Assembly: GCA_903813345.2 (NCBI GenBank)
Contig: CAIIXF020000007.1
Location: forward strand, 11,961,031-12,025,030
Direction of reading: 5' to 3'
Source: Owenia fusiformis
Lineage: Eukaryota; Annelida; Polychaeta; Sabellida; Oweniidae
Length of the DNA: 64,000 nt
How positions within the stretch are numbered: position 1 is the stretch's first letter; each line of letters starts with the position of its first letter. Under the pieces are notes generated by a model. That model was not told the DNA's origin, did no database searches, and was given only the letters and a program-made list of their open reading frames with translations. Positions 9,600-20,972 of the stretch are shown here, piece by piece. The translations under genes were made by a program, and so were the position numbers.

Positions 9600-10790
9600 A
9601 AACGTAAATATTTTGTTTGGAACTTTTATACGTTTTATAAGACACAGACCGTCATTCTAAGCATACGAACAAAAAATAAACTATCATAATGTAAAAATAT
9701 ACTATAATTTTACTGTAAATGTTGGTGTTTAATTAATTTAATTACGCAATTGATTTTATTTGATTTTTCAAATATGAGCCAAGCCGATTCAACAAAACTG
9801 TGTGGAATATTTAGATAATTTATAATAAGGCACATATTAGTTTTCTTGCAATTTAATACCAGAATTTTCCTATAGAATCGCAAGGGGTCTAACAAGAAAT
9901 TATTCTACTTGTTTTATAAAACATAATACAATAAGAAAAAGGTAAGATTTATATCCAATTAAAGGTTACAGACTGAGGTATTGGGGTGTTCATATATTTC
10001 AAGGGCATGTCTAATAATCAGTTAGAGTAATATGCAATCGAACGCCTTACAATTCTCCTCGACGTTATTTGTGGATATCATTAAGTTGTCTGAGGACTGT
10101 TTCTTTTTTTGACCTTACCGCTGGATACAATCAAAATTTAGGAAGATAATGGTAACGATTTTTCTCAATTATTCATGAACTCGACCAAGTCTTGATCGTT
10201 GTTTTATAAGCAACTGGGCTATATCTAACTACGAGAAATAGAATTTTAGCTGTAGTCCCAATTAGTCAAGGAAGAGCAATAGGCCCTCCTTTATTGATAA
10301 TTGTCACCGCTGAGTAAAAGCCCATATCTCAAAACGTATTGAGACCCATTTTGTGAAAAGCTAGCATAATTTAAGCATTTGTCAGTCTAATATAAAAGTG
10401 ATTCATTTGTAGCATTTATCTTATTAATACCTGAGAAACAATACAAAACGTCGATACACTGATTACATTTTTTTGGGTATTGATAAGAAAAAATAACCTC
10501 AAACTCATAGCTTAGAAACACAAATCATATATTTAAAATCATTTTGTATTATTTTCTGTTGCATTGTGTACTCCACGATGTGAAAAATTGGGATTTTATT
10601 TTTTGGTAATTTTTTGACCTCTGTTAATGGCAGGCATAATTCAACCTAAAAGCCGAAAGTATATTAAACGGTTATAATAAAAATTATTAGGGGAAATATG
10701 TAGGTATGTTAATGTTAGGTCAAATATGGCTGTGCTATAGTGTGCTATCAGCTCCTTTATAAGACGTCCTAGAGATTTCATATCATGGAC
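9600..10790. other. Intergenic, no gene recognised
   Basis: Nothing convincing is seen apart from a ~50 bp segment near 10540-10590 shared with 8272-8320. Confidence 0.5.
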
Positions 10791-11869
10791 TATTAGTGGG
10801 CTGTATAGCAAGGTTGGTCGGGGTCGGGAGCTGGGGATAATTTTATTGCTTACATATAACCATATAATCATCCTACATTAGAATCCACTCAGTCTAACAT
10901 CAATTTCTGCTGCGAAAGTTGTCATTTTTGAGTTTTACCCCCCTTGACGACAAATTCTTGGGGGTACTATGACAAATGGTTATAACTAAAGAAGGATTTA
11001 TTTGATCATCTTCATTTTTGGCATGGGTAATTAACAGGTATGTAAAAGTAAAATTTGAAAAATTCATACAAATTGGATGATTGATCCATTCTAAAGATAA
11101 TAATTCAGGTATTTTCAAGGGTCAATTTCAACATTTTCTGAATGTCGACATGAAGTAAAAATAACATTATGACCCAATGACATATTTATTGAATGTTTTT
11201 AGGCTTTAGAAAACAATTTGACTATATAAGCTAAAATAATAACATAAGAATGGTATCATATTGATAATTCTTCATCGCCATCCAGGCACAAATAACCCCC
11301 CCCCCCCATTTTCGAATGGTTATACTTTAAACTTCCTCAAATAGCTATATTTCAGAAACTATTACAGCCTACATTCCAAAATTTCTCATGGTGATTATAC
11401 ACATCATACTCTGCATAATAGACATGTAATTGAGATTTATCCATTCTATAGCTAATAATTAAGGTATTTTCAAGGTTCAATTTCAGCATTTTCGGAATGA
11501 CGCCATGAGGTAAAAATTACATGACCCAATGACATATTTATTAAATGTTTTTAGGCTTTAGAAAATAATTTGACTATATAAGCTAAGATAATAACATAAA
11601 AATTGTACAATATTGATAATTCTTCATCGCCATCCAGGGATTAATGCCCCACCCCATTTGCGAAAACAAAATAGCTATATTTAATTTGTATTTGCTAATT
11701 TTAAAGGAAATTTATAGATCTAATCAATTTAATTGTGATTTTACATGATATCTTACATATTTTCCCATTTGTTCCAGGAATTTCAGGCTGAAACAGTTAA
11801 AATAATTAAAAATATTTGATTTTTTCCCTTCCAGTATACAACTGCGCATTGTTCAAATATAGCAATAGG

Positions 11870-12450
11870 TGCACATGTAATGATTGGATTATTACTAAAA
11901 CTTCCAAATATGTTTAATGGAATATGAACAGCAGAGAAGTACCATAGGTAATATATTTGGTCTATACGAAATGACATTACTCTATATTATAGATGTAGTA
12001 TGGTACCCCTACCCCATTCCTCTAAAATAGTGATTTTCAAGAAACATACACGTATAAATGATATATAATAGCTTTTATCACATTGATTTGTGTTTATAAT
12101 GCTCATATGTACTTTTTAATGTGTAATGATCAATTAACATCTAAAGTTATCATGATTTGTCTAAATATAATTACATTTGGTCAAATTTATGTGGTGCCTA
12201 CCCTATTTTTGAAGTAAAATAGCTATACAAATAAGATTTCATATTCTCTTTACCAAGGACTAATATATTTATAATGACTGGATTATTCCTAAAACTTCCA
12301 AATATCATAAATGAAGTGCAAACAGTAGATAAATACCATGGGTTACATATGTAGTCTCTCCAAAATGATATTACTTCATAATATAGATAAAGTATGGTAC
12401 CCCTACCCCATTTTTATAAAATATTGATTTTCAAGAAAAATACATATATC
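11870..12450 (+). repeat. Two diverged ~395 bp tandem units
   Basis: ATGATTGGATTATTACTAAA (11879) recurs as ATGACTGGATTATTCCTAAA (12274). Each is followed by ACTTCCAAATAT, a block ending ATAGATG/AAGTATGGTACCCC, and ATTTTCAAGAAA. The unit is about 395 bp and lies inside the long-inverted-repeat element. Confidence 0.8.
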
Positions 12451-12607
12451 AATGATTCAATATACATAACTCTTTTTAGCAGGCTGGTTTATCTCTAAAA
12501 TTCTCACATGTGATAAGTAGTGTGTAATGATCAATTAGCATCCATAGTTATCATGCTTGGTGTTACGTGGTAAACTCGATAAAAATATAATTATGTCATA
12601 TTCCGTG

Positions 12608-12676
12608 ACAAATATGGCATATTCACTTGCGGTGTATGACAGATTCACCTGCGGTATATGGCATACTCACTTACCA
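12608..12676 (+). repeat. Short ~22 bp tandem repeat
   Basis: ATGGCATATTCACTTGCGGT, ATGACAGATTCACCTGCGGT and ATGGCATACTCACTTACC follow one another at 22 bp spacing, giving three copies. Confidence 0.8.
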
Positions 12677-12796
12677 ATGAGAATTTGATACGGAAGTACG
12701 CAATTGTCAATTACATTGATTGAGGGCAAAGGGCAAAAGTTTATAATATATCATACTGGCTACTGAATCAACAGGCCCGTACATTGGATGTATAGA

Positions 12797-12878
12797 GGTT
12801 ATCTAATGGTTGGAATGGAATATGAATTTTATTCCAAGGGAAAATATGATATTGGCCAAGGAAAATATCATATTGATG
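12797..12878 (+). repeat. Half copy of the 9033-9231 palindrome
   Basis: GAGGTTATCTAATGGTTGG, GGAATATGAATTTTATTCC and AAAATATGATATTGGCCAAG match one arm of the palindrome at 9033-9231. The second arm is missing. Confidence 0.75.
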
Positions 12879-13412
12879 TCACAGCGTTTGCTTAGCAACC
12901 ACCTATCAATTGTTTAAAAAACATCCCTTGATGAAATGTTAATGCCATACATGTATTTGGCCCTGTGGAAAGGGCCTGAAGGCTTTTATGAGGTTACACG
13001 TCTCAGTTACTCAGTTACTTAGTAATCTTTCCCATCACTTGACATCGCTTGACTAACAGTAAACCATTATAAGTATGCACAATGGAAACAGGTGACATCA
13101 CACTTATTACCTAGCAACTACATAGAAAAACAACCCAAAAAGTATACCTTTTCGCACCATTGATACCATTATTCATAAGGCACACACGTTAGGTTGAAGC
13201 AAAATGATATGATTTACATATCCATTTGTAGCGCATCTCTTTTGTGAAGCCAATGTTTTTTTTTACTTAGCATGTGTATCCTTATTCATATTCTTTATCG
13301 TTGTCGAGGTATGCTTACAAATAGTGTTTGGGATTTCTTGGCTTAAAAGCATTTTAGGCCAATTTTCGCATTGCTAGGTAGGTGGTCGTTGAGCAACTTC
13401 TGTGATGCCAAA
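12873..13412. mobile_element. MITE with ~33 bp terminal inverted repeats
   Basis: The left end GTCACAGCGTTTGCTTAGCA then ACCACCTA pairs with the right-end complement ATCACAGAAGTTGCTCAACG then ACCACCTAC. The ~540 bp interior is noncoding. It is nested inside the 10796-15267 element and ends where the minisatellite begins. Confidence 0.55.
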
Positions 13413-14312
13413 ACTAAGGGAGCTACTAGGGGCAACAAGAGAAACATTAAAGTCTATTAGAAAACCGCTTGGGCCCTATAGGGAAAACAAAAGCCTACCA
13501 GTGAACCACTGGCAGCTACTAGTGAACCACTAGGGTGCCAATAGGGGATACTCAAGAACCAATTGGGGTAATTAGAGCATCACCAGGGGCTACTAGAGAA
13601 TCAATTGGGACAACTAGGGCACCACCAGGGGCCATAAGAGAACCAATTTGGGTAACTAAGGTGCCACTAGGGGATACTCAAGAACCAATTTGGGTAACTA
13701 GAGTGCCACTGGGGGCAACAAGAGAACTGATTTGGGTAACTAGGGTGCCACTAGAGGGCGCTAGAGAACTAATTCGGATAATTAGAGTACCACCAGGGGC
13801 TACTAGAAAACCAATTGGGGTAACTAGGGTATTATTAGGGGCTACTAATTTAGGTAACTAAGGTGCTATATGGGCCTACTAGAGAACCAATTTGGGTAAC
13901 TAGGGGGTTACTAGAGAACCAATTGGGGTAACCAAGGTGCTACTAGGGGCTACTAGAAAACCAACTTGGGTAACTAAGGTGCTATAAGGGCCTACTAGAG
14001 AACCAAATGGGGTAACTAGGATGCTACTAGGGGCTACTAGAGAACTAATTTTGGTAACTAAGGTGCTATATGGGCCTACTAGAGAACCAATTTAGGTAAC
14101 TAAGGGGCTACTAAAGAACCAATTAGGGTAACTAAGGTGCTACCAGGGGCTACAAGAGAACCAATTGGGGTAACTAAGGTGCTATAGGGGCCTATTAGAG
14201 AAACAAATTGGGTAACTAGGGTGCTACTAGAGAACCAATTTTGGTAATTAAGGTGCAACAGGGGCCTAATAGAGAACCAATTGGGGTAACTAGGGTGCTT
14301 CTAGGGGCTACT
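13412..14312 (+). repeat. 42 bp minisatellite (~20 units)
   Basis: The unit is approximately GGTGCCACTAGGGGCTACTA then GAGAACCAATTTGGGTAACTAG, a period of 42 bp with variants and some deletions. Because 42 is a multiple of three, a 108-codon frame stays open at 13535-13861 as a 14-residue peptide repeat (PLGATRELIWVTRV type). I read this as a by-product of the period, not a gene: there is no context for translation and the frame closes as units diverge. The array sits between the arms of the long-inverted-repeat element. Confidence 0.9.
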
Positions 14313-15269
14313 ACTACATTAATTTTGGAATGGAGGCTGTAATAGTTTCTGAAATATAGCTATTTGAAAAGGTTTCGGGTGAAAACTTTTATTTTCGCAA
14401 ATGGGGTGGGGTATTTATCCCTGGATGGCGATGAAGAATTATCAATATCGTACAATTCTTATGGTATTATCTTAGCTTATATAGTCAAATTATTTTCTAA
14501 AGTCTAAAAACATTTAATAAATATGACATTGGGTCATGTAATTTTTACTTCATGGCGACATTCCGAAAATCCTAAAATTGAACCTTGAAAATACCTTTAT
14601 TATTAGGTATAGAATGGATAAATCTCAATTATATGTCTATTATGCAGAGTATGATGTGTATAATCACCATGAGAAATTTTGGAATGTAGGCTGTAAAAGT
14701 TTCTGAAATATAGCTATTTGAGGAAGTTTCAGGTAAAGACCTTTATATTCGAAAATGGGGGGGGGGGTTATTTGTGCCTGGATGGCGATGAAGAATTATC
14801 AATATGGTACAATTCTTATATTATTATTTTAGCTTATATAGTCAAATTATTTTCTAAAGCCTAAAAACATTCAATAAATATGTCATTGGGTCATAATGTT
14901 ATTTTTAGTTCATGTCGACATTCAGAAAATGTTGAAATTGACCCTTGAAAATACCTGAATTATTATCTTTAGAATGGATCAATCACCCGATTTGTATGAA
15001 TTTTTCAAATTTTACTTTTACATACCTGTTAATTACCCATGCCAAAAATGAAGATGATCAAATAAATCCTTCTTTAGTTATAAGCATTTGTCATAGTACC
15101 CCCAAGAATTTGTCGTCAAGGGGGGTAAAACTCAAAAATGACAACTTTCGCACCAGAAATTGATGTTAGACTGAGTGGATTCTAATGTAGGATGATGATA
15201 TGGTTATATTTAAGCAATAAAATTATCCCCAGCTCCCGACCCCGACCAACCTTGCTATACAGCCCACTA

Positions 15270-15909
15270 TATGGGGCTAATTGCTTTGGTCAGTTGGAGC
15301 CTACAATCGATCTAGGCCCGTACAGCTTTCTTGAAAATGCTAAGGGCCAATCAAATCAATTAAAGAGATCAACTTGCCAATGAGATTATTTTAGAGATTA
15401 TAAACACTTTGATGGATATCCTTATCTCACCCTAATTGGGGTCACACCACTTGAGACACTAACAAAGTGAAAAATCAATAATATGTAACACTTGTAATAC
15501 GTCAACATTAAGGGCCATAAATACTCGATAACTATCAAAATGTTGTTCCCCCCAATCTGTTGATATCAGATTACAAATTGTAACAAACTAAATAATAAAT
15601 AATTTTAGTTGAAGACAGAAAGGTGTGATGAGTATCAGAATGCCATATACCGACGCACATTATACTGAAACCCATTTCACCAACGTGCATTGTATCGAAA
15701 TGCGCTATATCGAATACCATAATACCGACGCGCATTGTACTGAAATGTTTAACTGCGTCTAACTGTGCAAAACTGGAAGATGTAGACAGTGTGGGGAAGG
15801 AGTGATTCATGTTTGAAAAACAAAATGTGACTCAATTGAGAAATGCAGAAAATTTCCGAACATGCCCCCTGACCTTAATTAAACCTACACAAACTCCGAC
15901 ATAGAATAC
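15270..15909. other. Intergenic spacer with a small tandem repeat
   Basis: No gene is seen. At 15645-15750 three diverged ~40 bp units contain CCGACGCACATTATACTGAA, CCAACGTGCATTGTATCGAA and CCGACGCGCATTGTACTGAA. Confidence 0.6.
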
Positions 15910-16091
15910 ATAGATTTTCTAACGTTTGAGTGTAACGAATCAGTTTGAAAATTACTTTAAGTATTACGGAAGGCGAAATGTTTATTGCGTAGCAGGGTAT
16001 TCACGCTTGGAGTATTTCATTTGGACATGTGATTTATGTATGTAATGTAAGGTCATTCTCGGTTTCCACGCAAGCGAGGTATGACAAAGTT
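15910..16091 (+). repeat. Split direct repeat A1 of the DIRS-order element
   Basis: It matches A2 (22176-22392) from ATAGATTTTCTAACG to GAGGTATGACAAAGTT. A2 carries about 36 bp absent here. It marks the 5' end of the retroelement. Confidence 0.85.
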
Positions 16092-16153
16092 TTGAACCGT
16101 CTACAATTTATCATCCAAAATGGCACACGAACAAATGCCTCAAATAGTGGACA

Positions 16154-16169
16154 TATTAGAAACTCTTTT
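16154..16169 (+). repeat. Target-site duplication, left copy
   Basis: TATTAGAAACTCTTTT here is repeated exactly at 18265-18280, bracketing the minus-strand LINE. The left copy runs into the LINE's poly(T), so its inner edge is uncertain by a few bases. Confidence 0.9.
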
Positions 16170-17254
16170 TTTTTTTTTTTTTTTATTCATTACTTTATTT
16201 ATTTATATCAGTAAAATATTTTACACAAGAACTCCTCGATCGCCTTTCAGCATTATAGAGGAGCAAATAAGCACAAATAATGTAATACAATAGCAAATGT
16301 GTGCTGGTCAGGCACATAAGTTTCCTGGGTCTTGGGTGATATCAGGTCTGGAAGCCGGGTCGGTACTTGTTAGGTTTTGAGAGCCAAGTTGTTGGTGTGA
16401 AGAAAAGTTGCAACAGTTGTCAAAATAAGTGAATTTTTATCTAAGGAGATGTCAAGACTTCCATGCTTAAATAAGTTCAAGTAATAATTTTGATTTCTCT
16501 GTTCAATTTGTGCTATTTCATTGATATCTTTAAATAACTTTTCTCTCTCTGCAGTTAATAGTAGGCAGTGAAAGAAAACATGTTTCAAGGTCTGGGGAAG
16601 TCCACATGTACAATTAGGAGTATCAATAAAATTAAAGTTGTGAGCATATAACTGGGCTTTTAACAGGAGATCAGCTCTAAGTCGATTAATGATAATTTCA
16701 TGACTTCTTGAGATGTTGAGTTGGCTTGTAGTTATAGTTTGAGGTTGATCCGAAAAAAATAACTTTTGTTTATGTTTGAAGGTTTGAAGAGTTTTACAAA
16801 GTTTGATCTTATTTGGAAGGCTAAGCCAGCTAGAAATAGCAGCTGGAACTGCTGATTTACGATAGGTTTCTGAGCATCGGACAGGTAATCTGAATTCACG
16901 GTGTTCACGAAGATCACGACCCCTAGGGTTACGGAATTTTTCAAAAATTTCATCAATGTATATTGGAACAGGGCCATTAACTATTTTGAACATTTGATTA
17001 TTTATTTGAATTTTTCGCCGGGTTTCCAGAGTGGGCCACTGAAGTAAAGAAAGCACCTTTTCGAAACTACTTCCATGGAGACAGCCAGAGCAAGATAGTG
17101 CAGCTTGATAGTATAATCTGTCTAGTCTTTGAAGGAGGTACTTAGGAGCTGTATTGTAAAGGACAGTTCCATATTCAAAATGTGGACGAATGAAAGAATT
17201 AAAAATAGTTTCAATGTGTTTAGAAGTCATCATATTTTTGAGTGCCTTTAAAGC

Positions 17255-17745
17255 TGGACTTCGCTCCGAAACGCAATCTTGGGTTGTTTCGGGGGTGAAC
17301 TTTATCATTTGGAGCTTAATGAAAGATTATAGAATGATGAACAAATGGGGCAAATCTTGTGAAGAAATACTTACGATAAATGTGTCATTTCAAAGATTTT
17401 TCATTGAATTTGCTTCGATCGGAGCCGGTGATATGATTTTGGAAAGGTTTCTAAATGAAGAACGTGACGTCACTTCCGAATCATAGCATTCAAAATAAGT
17501 AGCGTTTAATTACACCCACCCTGACCATTCATAGTAATACCGTGGTCTAGCGGTCGAATCCTCGCTTAGCACGCGGGAGGCCAGGGTTCGAATCCCACAC
17601 TCGCCTTTTTATTTTTTTAACTAAATGATTGTTCTTTGATATTACGCAGAAAAAAAACTATTTTTATTTACATAAACTTTATATTAGAGCTTGAAAATGT
17701 AAAAACAATATATGTCAACATATTGCGTTTTGGAGCGATGTGCAG
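17255..17745. mobile_element. MITE nested in the LINE, carrying a tRNA-like sequence
   Basis: CGCTCCGAAACGCAAT (about 17261) is mirrored by ATTGCGTTTTGGAGCG (about 17725-17740), giving terminal inverted repeats around a ~490 bp noncoding body that interrupts the LINE reading frame. The body includes the tRNA-like segment at 17539-17605. Exact ends and target duplication are not resolved. Confidence 0.6.
17539..17605 (+). tRNA. tRNA-Ala(AGC)-like sequence, probably a pseudogene
   Basis: A box A-like TGGTCTAGCGG (17543-17553) and a perfect box B GGTTCGAATCC (17585-17595) are present, with an anticodon stem CTCGC/GCGGG enclosing loop TTAGCAC (anticodon AGC at 17568-17570). A T-rich Pol III terminator follows at once (TTTTTATTTTTTT). 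The 5' acceptor strand does not pair with the 3' CACTCGC and the outer T stem is mismatched, so a functional tRNA is unlikely. It may still be transcribed by Pol III. Confidence 0.45.
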
Positions 17746-18332
17746 GTTTAATGGACCAAGCATTTTACTAATTTTGTCAAAAATATCATTTATATGCTGT
17801 CTATGAGTTAGACAAGGGTCAAAAGTATAACCAAGATGTTTGTGCACATTGACTCTCTCAATTTCCATATTATTTAGAGTAGATGAACTAACATTGTCTA
17901 GTTTCATTTTGGATCCATGAAAAATGATTTCACAACTTTTTTCAGGCTTAAACTGTAAGCCCCATGTTTTCGACCAAAGCTCAATATTCTGGAGACTCGA
18001 GTTCACAATATTATCAATTTGGTGAGGATTCTTAGGATCAAATGAAAAATGAAGAGAAGTATCATCCGCATAGATGTAACACTGTCCGTTTAAGTTATCA
18101 GGAAGGTCATTTATATAGAGGATGAAGAAAAGAGGACCAAGTATGGAGCCCTGAGGTACTCCACAGTTTATAAATCCAGATTCAGATGAGACTGATGAAT
18201 CACCACTAATATTTACAAACATCTTTCTATCACTAAGATAAGATTCAATAATTTTGAATAGCTGTATTAGAAACTCTTTTAGACAAAAAAACCAACACGC
18301 TCAAGCGGGAGATAAAGGAAGATACAAAACAA

Positions 18333-18945
18333 ATGACGAAGAAGGCAAAGACGGAAACCAAGCTCACAAAGAAAGGAAATCAAAAGCAGTTTGACCACAA
18401 CACGGAGGTGCTGGACGTCATGAAAGACGTTAAAGATTTACTGGCAGACAGAGAACAAGAGGCTGCAGCCAAGCTGGGTGAAGGTATTGCTTTAATTTCT
18501 TATAGAAATAAATGCATTCAAATAGCGGACGACTCAACACTTGGTTGGGCCGCGGTCGAGGAATATATGAAAGATGAGTACGCTAGTGATAGCGACGATG
18601 ACAAAAAGATTCGTAGTGCAAGGGTTAATGCGGGTAGAAAAGCTAGAGAGAAAAAGATAACTGTAAGAACCGGGTCACGTAATAACCAGAGAGAAAGTTT
18701 CAATTTCAGCAGAAATGGGCAGGACCGGGGTAACCAACAATCCGGTAGGTGGCAGGAACGCCAGCAAAGGCAACAAAGGGAACAGCAACTTCAACAGCGG
18801 TCCGTACTACAACGCCAGAAGCAGAGCAAATGACGTCTGTAGGAACTGTTCCCAGACAGGACATTGGGCACGTGACTGCAAGCAAGGTGCCTCGTTCCAA
18901 CAAAACTCCTACGACTCAAGTAGCCAGAACAACAACAGATCATAA
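18333..18945 (+). other. Gag-like region of the DIRS-order element (fossil)
   Basis: The region is basic and glutamine-rich and ends in a CCHC zinc knuckle (CRNCSQTGHWARDC) typical of nucleic-acid-binding gag products. Frames overlap with the start of the polymerase region, as is common in the family. It is part of the broken copy at 15910-23250. Confidence 0.7.
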
Positions 18946-18949
18946 GTTG

Positions 18950-20870
18950 AGTAAGACTTTATCACATATTGTATCTGAAAAATCTGTAAAAGATAGTTTG
19001 AAGAAAAACGTTAGCTTTTGGGGAGAAATCGGTGCTTCACAGTACGTAGTCAATACGATCAAACACGTGTATAGAATACCATTTGAACAAGAACCAACAA
19101 AAGCAATTCTAAAAAACAATCAATCTGCTTTAAAGAAACGTGAGTTTGTAGAAAAATCAATAAACGAATTATTGCAAGACGGTCGTATCAAAGAGGTAAA
19201 ATATCCTTCACATGTAGTAAATCCCCTCACTGTGGCATCAACTGCAGAAAAGGACAGGTTAGTGTTAGATTTAAGACATGTCAACCCTTTCATCAATTTA
19301 GATAGAGCCAAGTTTGAAGATTTGCAAGTTGCCAAAGAATATTTAGTACCAGGGGGATATATGTTCGTGTTTGATATCAAAAATGGCTACCATCATTTGA
19401 ACATACTACCAGAACATAAGAAATTCTTAGGGTTTTCATGGGAACTTCATGGAAAAACCAGGTATTTTGAATACACAGTATTACCCTTTGGTATTAGCAC
19501 AGGAGGTCTCATATTCACAAAAGTTGTTAGGCAACTTGTAAAACACTGGCGTAGTCAAGGTATACGAATTATAGTATTCCTGGATGATGGGCTTTGTTTC
19601 CACGAGAGTGTTTCACTTTGCATAGAGCATTCCAACCAGGTCAGATCAGATCTGATCAAAGCTGGCTTTATTCCAAACGATAAGAAGTCAAAATGGCAGC
19701 CTGAACAGGTACAACAGTGGTTAGGTTTTAAATTGGATCTGTCACAGGGTAAAATTTTAGTACCAGAAAGTAAAGTCTCAGATGTGCATGAAAAGGTTAG
19801 TAAGTTACTCAGTAATGCAAACAGAACAACTGCTAGAGCAGTCGCAGCGGTAGTAGGGAAAGTGGTCGCACTAAGGCATGCCATAGGTGATATATGTATC
19901 CTTAAAACGAGATCGTTACAAGTTGTTGTAGCATGTAGGCCAAACTGGGACAATTGTATTCGTTTACGAACTGACGCAATAGGCGAGTTAGAATTTTGGT
20001 TACAGGGTTTATACACGTTGAACGGGACATCGTTGGTAAGAGAATATAAACATTCCAGGGTCGTGTACTCGGACGCTAGCAATAGTGGATGTGGTGGGTA
20101 TGTGGTCAATTTTGAGAATGAGGTATGTCACAAAACATGGTCGAATGCAGAGAGTCAGAGAAGTTCAACTTGGAGAGAGTTAATGGGAGTGTTCACAACA
20201 TTACTGTCCCTCATGCATTTGTTAAATAATCAAGAAATCAAATGGTTCAGAGACAATAAAAATGTAAGCTCAATCATTTTGAAAGGAAGTATGAAATCAG
20301 ATCTTCAAAGTTTAGCTCTAAGAATACACAGAGTTTGTAAAGAGAAAAATGTGAAGTTGAACGTAGAGTGGGTGCCTAGGGAACATAACGTTCTGATGAA
20401 ATCAGTAAATATGTAGATTTCGACGACTGGGGAATTCGTTTGAATGTTTTTAACTATCTTAACATTAGATGGGGGCCTTTCACGGTAGACAGGTTTGCTG
20501 ATGTGCATAATACGAAATTACCAAGATTCAATTCCAGATTTCACTGCCCAGAGGCAGAAGCAGCAGACGCTTTTACTCAATGCTGGAAGCATGAGAATAA
20601 TTGGTTAGTACCGCCATGCTGCCTGGTGGCAAAAGCATTTAGGTATTTAGTAGAGCAGAGACGTCGAGGTACGTTGGTCGTACCAAAATGGCTGTCAGCA
20701 GTGTATTGGCCAGTATTACATGATGGTAGGAAGTATCATTCTAGCATAAAAAGCGTTATTGAATTCCCCAAAGGAGGGCATTATTTCACAAAAAGCTCAC
20801 AGAAAAACAGCGTTTTTGATAGTGCACAGGGGTTCAGTAGCCCGCTCATAGCTTTGCAAATCAGTCATGA
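18950..20870 (+). other. Reverse transcriptase and RNase H region of the DIRS-order element (fossil)
   Basis: RT landmarks include DRLVLDLRHVNPFI, FVFDIKNGYHHLNI, LPFGISTGG and the catalytic FLDDG, a form common in DIRS-order RTs. RNase H-type landmarks follow (VVYSDASNSGCGGY), then the DIRS-typical RNase H extension (GPFTVDRFADVHNTKLPRF). These place it with PAT/Ngaro-type elements rather than LTR retrotransposons. The region is broken in this copy. Confidence 0.8.
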
Positions 20871-20972
20871 CTGATTAATGTGGCATCTGAGGCACATGCG
20901 TGTTGTGTTGTATATATTATGTGCAAATCAAACGCTGTGCTTCTATGAGCAAAAACGGTCAAAATGTAATCT

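Larger units (their letters stand above)
10796..15267. mobile_element. 4.5 kb long-inverted-repeat DNA element (TA-flanked)
   Basis: The left arm (10796-11675) and right arm (14350-15267) are inverted copies about 0.9 kb long. The outer ends read GTGGGCTGTATAGCAAGG and CCTTGCTATACAGCCCAC, each flanked by TA (10794-10795, 15268-15269). Each arm contains two ~350-370 bp subunits, each with a block around CTTCATCGCCATCCAGG. Mirror open frames at 10900-11118 (minus) and 14945-15163 (plus) merely reflect this symmetry. Between the arms lie a ~395 bp tandem repeat, a half palindrome, a MITE and a 42 bp minisatellite. No transposase was found. The architecture parallels the 3892-8260 element although the sequences differ. 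The family is unknown. Confidence 0.7.
16170..18264 (-). mobile_element. 5'-truncated LINE inserted in the DIRS-order element
   Basis: It reads on the minus strand: the poly(A) tail appears as poly(T) at 16170-16183 and a perfect 16 bp target duplication flanks it. The upstream coding block (18222 down to about 17770) has RT motifs GVPQGSILGPLFFILYINDL and YADDTSLHF. The downstream block (about 17245 down to 16370) has FNSFIRPHFEYGTVLYNTAP and a C-terminal knuckle (CTCGLPQTLKHVFFHCLL). The endonuclease and the first RT blocks are missing, so it is 5' truncated. A ~0.5 kb MITE splits the two blocks. It differs in sequence from the LINE at 1010-3889 and is probably Jockey/CR1-like. The intact target duplication implies recent insertion. 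Confidence 0.85.

Noticed and set aside
13535-13861. 108-codon frame as a repetitive protein gene
   Set aside because: It is explained by the 42 bp period of a minisatellite inside a transposon; there are no splice or promoter signs.
10900-15163. Two mirror-image 72-codon frames as conserved paralogous genes
   Set aside because: They lie in the two arms of one inverted repeat, so their similarity is due to the arms.
17668-18222. The LINE RT block as an independent gene
   Set aside because: It is flanked by poly(T) and a 16 bp target duplication shared with 16370-17245, and so is part of one LINE.
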